Shown in pieces: positions 34,401 through 40,882 of a stretch of 64,000 nucleotides of DNA. Position numbers and translations under genes: made by a program. Under the pieces are notes generated by a model. The model was given only the letters and a program-made list of their open reading frames with translations, had not been told where the DNA came from and made no database searches. Source of the stretch: Ignavibacteriota bacterium. Its GTDB lineage: Bacteria; Bacteroidota; Ignavibacteria; Ignavibacteriales; Melioribacteraceae. The stretch covers positions 1-64,000 of the forward strand of contig JABFGH010000023.1 of assembly GCA_013112585.1 (NCBI GenBank). Reading direction: 5' to 3'. Numbering within the stretch: the first letter of the stretch is position 1; every line of letters starts with the position of its first letter.

Positions 34401-36961
34401 TCACCTTTAGGAATTTTGATACCTACATAAGTTTTATACGGATAGTAATCGATACTAAATTTATCAATGCTGAAATCACCGCCGGGTTCAAAAGCTTTTG
34501 TTAAAAAATTTGCACGCAGTTTGCCGGGTGCCCGCTGATCTAAATTAATATCTACATCAATTTCTGCTTTACCTTTCTCATTCACCTTTCCGTCAAAAAT
34601 TGTCTGCGGCTCGGTTGAAAATTTTATGGAAGGATCATCAAACGTGAAATCAGAATATTTAGTGAACGTAGTTCTAGTGCGCGACAAATCAGCATCAATT
34701 TTTACTTTTAAGTTTTTAGCAACAGCGCCATGCAGCCACTTTAGTGTCAGTCCTACATCATTTTCCGATAGCTTTGTTAGATAAGGTTTTTCAATATCAA
34801 ATTTAATTTTTAATCTATTCGGCTTAACCGTTTCAATTTTTATCTGTTTGGAAAACGCAACACCGCCCAAAGAAATTTTTGCATTCCAATTACCGGTTGG
34901 GGCATCTAGTTCGGTAGCAAAAATAAATGTATAAAAGCCGCTTTCGTTTCTCTGCTTTATTAATCTTTTAGCAATCTGCTGTTTTGGATTTTTAAGTTCA
35001 AAAATTATCGGATGCTGTTCAGGAATGTTATTCTTCAAATCTTCTAAAATAAAAGTAACATAAACCGAATCACCCGGTCGCCAAACGCCTCTATCGCCGT
35101 AGATAAAACCTTTAATACCTTTCTGGACTGCACTGCCGCCAACATCAAACCTGCTTATTGAAAGTGAGGAACCGTCATCCATTCTCAGGTAACCTTTTTC
35201 ATCACCCTTTTCGGCAATCACCATAAAAATTTTATCATTAATTTTTGTCTTGGCAATTCCTTCGCTATCGGTTACAAGTTTAACTAAAACTTGTTTTTGA
35301 AAATCCATTAAATGAAGATGGACACTGCCCAGAGGTTTGCCGGTTGAAATATTTGTAGTTGCAAAAAAGAGTGAGTTATCGGCGCCTCGTTTTGCTATTA
35401 CGGCAATATTAGAATGAATAATATTTTTTTGCACTGATCTTCTTCTGCCGTAATATGAGTTATGGCAAGGGTCATCTCTATGCTGCCAATCATAACCATA
35501 GTAGTAGTAGTTTTCATAAAAATTCCAATAGCTGGCTTCTTGCTCGTCATCAAAGTATTCATTCTGTTCAAGACGGTCGTCGGCTGTATCATCATTTCCG
35601 CATGAGTAGAGTGATTGACTTTTTCGGAAACCAATTTGAACCCTGTAAACAACGCCGGCTTTTTCATCGGTTATATCATTTAAGTCCAAAGTAAAGCGGT
35701 TCCATTTATGGAGTGATTCCGTTCCGCTTTTATCTAATGCAACAGTTTTTCGAAGAACATATTTACCAACTCGATGAAGCTCGCGATTACCGTCGAGGTT
35801 ATTCACTTGAAGAAATTGCGACATGTTGTTTTCAAAAATTTTAGTTACAATAACATCTACCGCACTAAGGTTAACTGCCTCAAACGGCATTATTATTCCG
35901 TGTTTATTATCGGGAATAACAACTCCGTTGCCTACGAATCTAACCGCCGGTTTTAAGTTTTCAAAAGTTATATTCTCCATGTAAGTGGAGTTCATCCGAA
36001 AGTTTAGTGAGTTTTTAATGCCTTCGTTTACGTTTAATGTAAAGTCGCCATAAAGTCTGTTTTGCGGATAAACCTTTATTTCATTCGCAGCAATTTCAAA
36101 TCTTAAATTTGAAACATCGTTAATTGTTATTAGCCCTTTAAGGTTCTGCAAAGGTTTAAGCGGATCGGTAAAATTAATTGATACATATTGTTCCGGTGAA
36201 TGGATAACCCTCACTTTGTTTATATTAAACTCATCCAAAGCGGGCAGTTTAATAGTTTCTTCACCGGAGTTATCAATCCCTATCGGCGAGCCATCCCAGG
36301 TTATTACAATGTCTCTTTCTTTATCGCCTCTTTTAAGTGAATCGATAATAAATTTATGCCGTTTGCTATTTGCCAGGGGAAACCATTTAACATCTACATC
36401 GTTCCCTTCAAATTCTGCACTTACTATTTTTTTTATTTCATCAATGTTTTCGTTGTCTGATGTCTCAACAGTTCCGGTAAGTTTCTGCAGTTCAACATTT
36501 TTTGTCGAGAGGGCGGTTAAACCTTCAGACTTAACATCCATTTCTCTTTTAATTGTTTTGAAATCAAATACAAAGGGTTTAATATTTTTTTCGGCACCAA
36601 TTACTTTACCAACATTAAAAGTAGCAATGTAGCGGGTATCTGGTTCCAATAATTCATCAGGTGCAAATTCAATTGTCTGTCCGTCAAGCCAATATGTTTC
36701 GCCTTCAATTGCGGGTTCAAAAGTTAAGTAGTTTAAAGAAGCCGGAATTTCAGTTGATTCATTTTCATTATAAACCTGCACCAGCCTTACTTTAATTGTG
36801 GATTGACGTGAAATTATTCCGGTTGTGTAAGCGCTTACATATTCAACAAATTCATCTTCTTTAGAAATAGCAATTTCTTTTTCGCATGATGATAAAAAAA
36901 TCCCGGCAGTTGTTACTGCGATTAAAAATAAAATGAAAGCGGCAAACTTTTTGACCAACAT
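31418..36961 (-). CDS. Bacterial alpha-2-macroglobulin lipoprotein (YfhM-like)
   Basis: A very large (1847 aa) periplasmic lipoprotein. The ATG at 36961 has AGGGG upstream and gives the lipoprotein signal ending IFLSSC; the extra 26 residues from 37039 are not needed. It has macroglobulin-like MG domains, a bait region and the thioester motif CVEQ (Cys about 1397, in PHGCVEQTTSGAF), which traps attacking proteases. The TED domain with GLSYWPGQTTANDWGT and a C-terminal receptor-like domain close the chain. Downstream is pbpC, the pair proposed to guard and repair the cell envelope after attack. DoxX lies upstream. Confidence 0.95.
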   Translation of the reverse strand: MLVKKFAAFILFLIAVTTAGIFLSSCEKEIAISKEDEFVEYVSAYTTGIISRQSTIKVRLVQVYNENESTEIPASLNYLTFEPAIEGETYWLDGQTIEFAPDELLEPDTRYIATFNVGKVIGAEKNIKPFVFDFKTIKREMDVKSEGLTALSTKNVELQKLTGTVETSDNENIDEIKKIVSAEFEGNDVDVKWFPLANSKRHKFIIDSLKRGDKERDIVITWDGSPIGIDNSGEETIKLPALDEFNINKVRVIHSPEQYVSINFTDPLKPLQNLKGLITINDVSNLRFEIAANEIKVYPQNRLYGDFTLNVNEGIKNSLNFRMNSTYMENITFENLKPAVRFVGNGVVIPDNKHGIIMPFEAVNLSAVDVIVTKIFENNMSQFLQVNNLDGNRELHRVGKYVLRKTVALDKSGTESLHKWNRFTLDLNDITDEKAGVVYRVQIGFRKSQSLYSCGNDDTADDRLEQNEYFDDEQEASYWNFYENYYYYGYDWQHRDDPCHNSYYGRRRSVQKNIIHSNIAVIAKRGADNSLFFATTNISTGKPLGSVHLHLMDFQKQVLVKLVTDSEGIAKTKINDKIFMVIAEKGDEKGYLRMDDGSSLSISRFDVGGSAVQKGIKGFIYGDRGVWRPGDSVYVTFILEDLKNNIPEQHPIIFELKNPKQQIAKRLIKQRNESGFYTFIFATELDAPTGNWNAKISLGGVAFSKQIKIETVKPNRLKIKFDIEKPYLTKLSENDVGLTLKWLHGAVAKNLKVKIDADLSRTRTTFTKYSDFTFDDPSIKFSTEPQTIFDGKVNEKGKAEIDVDINLDQRAPGKLRANFLTKAFEPGGDFSIDKFSIDYYPYKTYVGIKIPKGDRRRGMLLTDKDHQIDIVALDIDGNPASDRQIEMKLHKVEWRWWWDQSGNNQSNYSHNIFREELASQKITTHNGKGTWKINVKYPDWGRYIITARDLKDNHRAGKIFYIDWPGWAGRARREQPDGAAMLMFSADKEKYAVGDEVELTIPSGETGRSLISIESGTKVIDSYWFEMEKGENKFTFTATQEMTPNVYANVTLIQPHSQTANDLPIRLYGIIPIYIENPETHIDPKISMPDVLRPEESFKLTVKENNDREMTYTIAIVDEGLLDLTRFKTPDPWNHFYSKEALGVKSWDIYDMVIGAYGGKLEHLLSLGGGEFERPKEGTKVNRFKPMVKFLGPFTIDGSSKTHTIHVLRYVGSVRTMVIAGNEGAYGFAEKTTPVRKPLMVLGTLPRLLGPGENVQLPVSVFAMEENIKNVSITIKPNDMFDIIGSKTKQITFDEKGDQLVSFELKAKLKTGIGKVEIEAISGSEKAIYDIELEIRNPNPIVVDVTGKMIEANGGWEKSVAPFGTEGTNKCILELSSIPPINLGRRLNFLIRYPHGCVEQTTSGAFPQLYLSDVLRLTDEQKSRTEGNIKYAIKRLTSFQISSGGLSYWPGQTTANDWGTTYAGHFLIEAMNKGYQLPAGFLSKWKKYQRNQARNWAKRANRRGLSQAYRLYTLALVGDPEIGAMNRLLSSTGLDKTTKFRLAAAYQLAGKPEVAEQLIKSLDYNIEDYSELGNTFGSALRDQAMILETITLMNKQSEGFTLVKAISEQLNDQRWLSTQTTAYALLAVGKFIGNKNIEEKMNFEYSIDGKNSKAIKSPNLIVQEEIDFNSEAKTISISNNASSPLFVRVIVEGRPITGDKTDASNKLFINAEYFLLDGKKIDPASIEQGTDFVAEVTLKHPGKYGRRYEQMELHQIFPSGWEIINTRLLNLDSFTGSDSPEYQDIRDDRVYTYYNLNSGQSKTFRLLLNASYLGRFYLPTVYSQAMYDNTINARKHGKWVEVVLPGE

Positions 36962-37150
36962 ATTTGAACCCCTATTTTTGGATGGATTATTTCCTCTGAA
37001 TACTTTATTAAAATTAAGCAAACATAGTAAATAGTACAAATGATAACACTATCATATAGATAGTTTATTTTAAGGAAGGTATAAAATTTTTTAATTTGAA
37101 GGGATAGTTCCCGGAACGATTGACGATCCGGGAATATTTACTATTTAAAC

Positions 37151-37579
37151 TTAAGCCGGAGAACCTGAATGCCATATTTTTGTATCGAGAGAAAATTTGC
37201 CGGAACCGAAAAGCAGATAAATGAAAAGCAGCACCAATACTAATCCTGCAAGTTCCAAAGATTGCCCGCCTGTTATAAGTCCCTGCTCGATGTGAATGAA
37301 GAAAACAGCACCAAATAGAATAGGTATTTGAAATAATGCTGCAACACGTGTAAGCAAACCAAGCGCTAATAAAAGTCCGCCGATAATGTGAGCGCCGATA
37401 ATATATGAATGCCACATATACATATCGTGTGCGCCGGCTAATTTAGTGATTGCCTCCGGCTCAGCAAATAATATAATGCCGCGTACAAACAGTGCAATTC
37501 CTAAGTATATTCTTACCAGCGAGTAAGCTGTTTCACGATTTTTTTCCAGCATTAGTAAAAGCTCTTTTATCTTTTTCAT
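37151..37579 (-). CDS. DoxX-family membrane protein
   Basis: A 142-aa protein with four predicted membrane helices (AYSLVRIYLGIALFVRGIIL; YIIGAHIIGGLLLALGLLT; FQIPILFGAVFFIHI; LELAGLVLVLLFIYLLFGSG), the DoxX layout. DoxX proteins are quinone-pool or thiol-linked membrane subunits of uncertain role. The RBS AGGACGAG precedes ATG 37579. It stands upstream of the macroglobulin gene on the same strand, 190 bp apart. A TTCCCGGA/TCCGGGAA hairpin (37108-37134) follows it. Confidence 0.8.
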   Translation of the reverse strand: MKKIKELLLMLEKNRETAYSLVRIYLGIALFVRGIILFAEPEAITKLAGAHDMYMWHSYIIGAHIIGGLLLALGLLTRVAALFQIPILFGAVFFIHIEQGLITGGQSLELAGLVLVLLFIYLLFGSGKFSLDTKIWHSGSPA

Positions 37580-37690
37580 ACTCGTCCTTTTTAATTTTGA
37601 TTATAGATTTTTTAAAACTAGTTAAGCTGCAAGAATGATATGCAGATAAGTTATAAAAAAATATATTAATTACATAGAGTGAAAGTGTTA

Positions 37691-37850
37691 ATGATTGAAT
37701 GGCGGCATGACTGCATGACTGCATGGTTGCATGGCTGCATGGTTGAATGGTTGAATGGTTGAATGGTTGCATGGTTGCATGGTTGAATGGTTGAATGGTT
37801 GAATGGTTGAATGGTTGAATGGCTGAATGGCTGAATGGCTGAATGGCTGA
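37691..37850 (+). repeat. Octad tandem array ATGGTTGA x20
   Basis: Twenty 8-nt units in exact phase over 160 bp. Units are mostly ATGGTTGA, with runs of ATGGTTGC, ATGGCTGC, ATGGCTGA and ATGACTGC. Neighbouring units are often identical, which points to expansion by slippage or local copying. It lies in the 317-bp gap between DoxX (37579) and the SDR gene (37897). The minus-strand frame through it is an artefact of the repeat. Confidence 0.95.
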
Positions 37851-37896
37851 AATAATTATAACGATTCTAATTTACTTTCTGACTTTTGCTTCTCGC

Positions 37897-38577
37897 TTAT
37901 TTAATTTTTGATATCCAACCCGCAGCGAGAGTTAGAGGATGGACGAACCAAGGGGCGGTAAATTGAACTGGTTTTTTATCAATGCACTTTAATAAATGCT
38001 CCACTGCTTTTTCAACAGATATAATAAAAGGTTTTTTATTACCTTTTGCCATTTTTGTATCAACAAAACCAAAGCGAACATTTGTGACATTAACATTTTT
38101 TGGTTTTACAGCTTTTGCTAGTCCGAGCATGTAATTTGAAAAACCCGCTTTAGATGCATTATAGCTTGGTGCTTCGGAAGAGATCATCACATCTGCCACA
38201 CTGGAAATCCCAATAAAATGTCCCTTGCCGCTTGCAGTCATTAATGGAATTACGCAAGAAGCAGTTTTAACTAACCCCGTTAAGTTTACATTTATAACAT
38301 CAGCTTCTTTCCCCATCTTATTCGTATTCAATAACCCGCCTATTCCCGCACAGTAAATACAAACATCGATCGGGTCAATTCTCTCGGCAGCGATTTTTAA
38401 TTCTTCAGAAAATTTTTTTTCTTTAACATCACTAACAATATGAATATAGAGCGGATTTTTAATTTCCGATTCACTTTTTGAAATTCCGACTACAATCCAG
38501 CCGTCTTCTAAAAGTTTATTGGTTATTGCCAATCCAATGCCGTCGGTGTTGCCGATAATGATCGCTTTCTTTTTCAT
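37897..38577 (-). CDS. Short-chain dehydrogenase/reductase
   Basis: A 226-aa SDR oxidoreductase. The cofactor motif is IGNTDGIGLA, in place of TGxxxGIG, followed by VVGISKSESE. The central CAG in IYCAGIGG replaces NNAG; the catalytic Ser is in ISSVADV and the YxxxK is YNASK. Length fits a classical SDR. Substrate unknown. It stands alone between an octad array and the RNA methyltransferase gene. Confidence 0.82.
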   Translation of the reverse strand: MKKKAIIIGNTDGIGLAITNKLLEDGWIVVGISKSESEIKNPLYIHIVSDVKEKKFSEELKIAAERIDPIDVCIYCAGIGGLLNTNKMGKEADVINVNLTGLVKTASCVIPLMTASGKGHFIGISSVADVMISSEAPSYNASKAGFSNYMLGLAKAVKPKNVNVTNVRFGFVDTKMAKGNKKPFIISVEKAVEHLLKCIDKKPVQFTAPWFVHPLTLAAGWISKIK

Positions 38578-38640
38578 AGTTTTAAATATTTATCAAGGTT
38601 GTAGGGTTAAAGGTTAAAAAATTAAAGAATACAAAATAAA

Positions 38641-38672
38641 ATTGTTTAATTGCTGCATGGTTAAATTGTTAA
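38641..38672 (+). repeat. Octad array, four units
   Basis: ATTGTTTA, ATTGCTGC, ATGGTTAA, ATTGTTAA. It shares the ATGGTT core with the 20-unit array 800 bp away. Two GGTTAAA heptads lie just before it (about 38603-38617). Confidence 0.5.
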
Positions 38673-38704
38673 AAACAGTAAAAATGGAATCCTTCATGCT
38701 ATTA

Positions 38705-39916
38705 TCATTTTCCTGCGTCCTGCGATTTGCTTTCCTGCGTTTTGTTTTCTTCCGTCTTCCGTTCCTTGTGTGTGCCTTTAAAACTGTCTATTCTGAATAG
38801 TACACCTTCAAGTTTTCCATTAACCAGATGAATTCGTTGGGAGGTTTTTAATCCAATTGATTTACGTAAAGCCGGATCACCGGTATAAATAAAAGCTGAA
38901 GTGCCGCTGCATTTTTGTTTTAGAAAATCACCTAACTCCTTCATTAATAATTTTGCATCTTCTTTTTCTCCAATCCTTATTCCGTATGGCGGATTTGTAA
39001 TAATTATTCCATTTTCAAAACCATCTGTTTTTTGAAAGGGCTTGTTGAATATGTGCACATTTTCAGAATGGGGAAGTCTTCCGATATTTTCCTTTGCAGT
39101 TTCAACCGCTTTCGGAGAAATATCACTTCCTTTAATTATTCCTTTAGGCAGCGGACGTATTTTACTATCACATTCACTTTTAATTTTTTCCCATAAGCTT
39201 TTATCAAAATCGGGCAGATTAAAAAAGCCGAATTCTTTACGGAGGTATTGAGCCGGGATATTACAGTATTTCATCAATGCTTCGGAGATAATTGTACCTG
39301 AACCGCACATGCAGTCCCAAAATGGTTTCTCACCATTCCACTCACTTATTCTTATTAATGCGGCGGCAAGTGTTTCCTGCATTGGTGCTTCACCCGCCGA
39401 TAATCTGTATCCGCGTTTATGCAGAGACTCACCGGATAGATCAAGGCTGACAGTTGCCAACTCTTTTTCTATATGAAGGTTTAATCTTACATCAGGTGTG
39501 CGTGTATCAACATTCGGACGCTTTTTATATTTGGCGCTAAAATAATCTGCAATAGAATCTTTTAAGCACAATGCCGCATATTTGGAATGTGTGATCTTGC
39601 TATTTGAGACTGAAGCATTTATCGCAAATGTTGTGTTAAGTGAAATGAGTTTTTCCCATTTAGTTTTTGAAGCTGAATTTTTAATATCGTTCGTGCTTTT
39701 ACAATTGAAAGTAAAAAGGGGTGCAAGTACTCGAGTAAGCAGTCTGGATGTATAATTAATTTTGTAAAGCACCGCAGGCTCAGCTTGAAAATAAACACCG
39801 CGGTAAGCTGTTTTTATATTTGCTGCACCTAATTCTTTAAGTTCTTGCTCGCAAAACTCTTCCATTTTGCCGGGCACTTGTGCAAAAAAATTATTCTTTC
39901 GTTGGTAATCAAACAT
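38705..39916 (-). CDS. THUMP-domain class I RNA methyltransferase (RlmL/TrmN-like)
   Basis: A 403-aa methyltransferase. The N-terminal THUMP domain (about 10-160) has the FFAQVPGKMEEFCEQELKEL opening and YRGVYFQAEP; the Rossmann domain has FWDCMCGSGTIISEA, GSDISPKAVETAKEN and the catalytic NPPYG in IITNPPYGIRIGE. This is the fold of 23S rRNA m2G2445 methyltransferase RlmL (N-terminal half) and TrmN. The last about 25 residues (KERKTEENKTQESKSQDAGK) are encoded by a repetitive 7-nt-like sequence (CGCAGGA units), so the tail looks like read-through into a repeat array rather than part of the enzyme. Confidence 0.88.
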   Translation of the reverse strand: MFDYQRKNNFFAQVPGKMEEFCEQELKELGAANIKTAYRGVYFQAEPAVLYKINYTSRLLTRVLAPLFTFNCKSTNDIKNSASKTKWEKLISLNTTFAINASVSNSKITHSKYAALCLKDSIADYFSAKYKKRPNVDTRTPDVRLNLHIEKELATVSLDLSGESLHKRGYRLSAGEAPMQETLAAALIRISEWNGEKPFWDCMCGSGTIISEALMKYCNIPAQYLRKEFGFFNLPDFDKSLWEKIKSECDSKIRPLPKGIIKGSDISPKAVETAKENIGRLPHSENVHIFNKPFQKTDGFENGIIITNPPYGIRIGEKEDAKLLMKELGDFLKQKCSGTSAFIYTGDPALRKSIGLKTSQRIHLVNGKLEGVLFRIDSFKGTHKERKTEENKTQESKSQDAGK

Positions 39917-39947
39917 TGCTAATTCCGTTATAAGGTTTTTGTTTTTC

Positions 39948-40197
39948 TTTGCGACTCTGCGTCTCTGCGTGAAAAGTTTTTTGTGTTTTCAATTCCAGAA
40001 AAAGCATCGCACGCTAAGTCGCAAAGCCGCAAAGTTTAAAAGAATATTCTTTGAAATAAGAATAATATTGAAATTAAAATTTTTCATTTTGCAAGGAACT
40101 TTTAATCCATTTTTACATTTAAGTTTTTCTTAGCGTCTCGGCGTCTTTGCGTGAATGGCTGTCTCAGTTTCAAAGCATTGCACGCTAAGCCGCTAAG
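39948..40197. repeat. Octad arrays F1-R1-spacer-F2-R2 downstream of the GxxExxY gene
   Basis: 8-nt units: F1 at 39948-39971 (TTTGCGAC, TCTGCGTC, TCTGCGTG), R1 at 40010-40034 (CACGCTAA, GTCGCAAA, GCCGCAAA), F2 at 40129-40152 (CTTAGCGT, CTCGGCGT, CTTTGCGT), R2 at 40182-40197 (ACGCTAAG, CCGCTAAG). F and R are roughly inverse complements. The spacer 40036-40128 is about 95 bp and closely related to 40650-40750. Confidence 0.85.
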
Positions 40198-40199
40198 TA

Positions 40200-40577
40200 T
40201 TAAAGATTGTTTACTATTCGCTGTATTCCATCTTTTATTAAAGCGCTGTTAAAATTAATTAAAAGCCCTAGTTTATTACCCGTAATTCTAAGGTACGTTA
40301 ATAATTGTTTTTGATGAACAGGTGCAATAGCTTCAACAGATTTAATTTCAATAATTACTTTATGCTCGATAATTAAATCAGCTCGAAATCCTATTTCCAT
40401 TTTTGTGTCTTTATATAACACTGGAATTGGTTTTTGTCGTTCTACAAACAATCCATAATCAGTTAGTTCAAACGCAAGTAATTCCTCGTAAACTGATTCC
40501 AATAAACCCGGACCCAAACTTGAGTGAACATTAAAAGCACAATTAACAATAATTTTTGAAATCTCATTTTCCGTCAT
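40200..40577 (-). CDS. GxxExxY-family protein (PDDEXK-like)
   Basis: A 125-aa protein with the family signature GLLESVYEE in LGPGLLESVYEELLAFEL (G-x-x-E-x-x-Y), then VERQKPIPVLYKD, FRADLIIEHKVIIEIKSVEAI with a likely Asp, Glu-x-Lys metal site, and the end LLINFNSALIKDGIQRIVNN. The fold is nuclease-like (PDDEXK_3) but no function is known for the family. The stop codon lies 3 bp from octad array R2, and arrays also lie 47 bp upstream, so the gene is embedded in repeats. No usual neighbour gene belongs to it. Confidence 0.9.
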   Translation of the reverse strand: MTENEISKIIVNCAFNVHSSLGPGLLESVYEELLAFELTDYGLFVERQKPIPVLYKDTKMEIGFRADLIIEHKVIIEIKSVEAIAPVHQKQLLTYLRITGNKLGLLINFNSALIKDGIQRIVNNL

Positions 40578-40624
40578 TACTTTCCCATAAGCTGTATTGA
40601 TTTTTCAACATCTCAAAAGCCTGG

Positions 40625-40862
40625 CACGCGAAGACGCAAAGCCGCTAAGTTTAAAAGATTGTTTATTATTCTTCGTCTTTAAATTACTATTGAAATTAAA
40701 ATCTTTCATTTTGCAAGGTACTTCTAATCCATTTTTACATTTAAGTTTTTCTTAGCGTCTCTGCGTCTCTGCGTGAAAAGCTGTTTTAGTTCTCACTTTT
40801 TGTAAAAGCATCGCACGCGAAGCCGCAAAGCCGCTAAGTTTTTAGTCTTTGCGGCTCTGTGT
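40625..40862. repeat. Octad arrays R3-spacer-F3-R4-F4 upstream of the GxxExxY gene
   Basis: R3 at 40625-40649 (CACGCGAA, GACGCAAA, GCCGCTAA), F3 at 40751-40774 (CTTAGCGT, CTCTGCGT, CTCTGCGT), R4 at 40814-40838 (CACGCGAA, GCCGCAAA, GCCGCTAA), F4 at 40847-40862 (CTTTGCGG, CTCTGTGT). The spacer between R3 and F3 is near-identical over long stretches to the spacer at 40036-40128, including TTTACATTTAAGTTTTTCTT. Read on the minus strand, both carry a remnant resembling the GxxExxY C-terminus (FNFNS ... INNLL). Confidence 0.85.
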
Positions 40863-40882
40863 GCAAATGTTTTCTTCTCGAT

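Noticed and set aside
36216..36632. Plus-strand frame of 138 codons
   Set aside because: It is fully inside the macroglobulin gene on the other strand and Ser-rich as expected for an antisense shadow.
37533..37772. Minus-strand frame of 79 codons
   Set aside because: Its first half is encoded by the ATGGTTGA octad array; the His/Ser/Gln/Cys pattern is a product of the repeat.
37691..37850. Possible CRISPR array
   Set aside because: Units are 8 nt in direct phase without spacers; no cas genes are present.
39939..40133. Plus-strand frame of 64 codons
   Set aside because: It is encoded by octad arrays and the spacer; residues such as LSRKAAKFK reflect the repeat.
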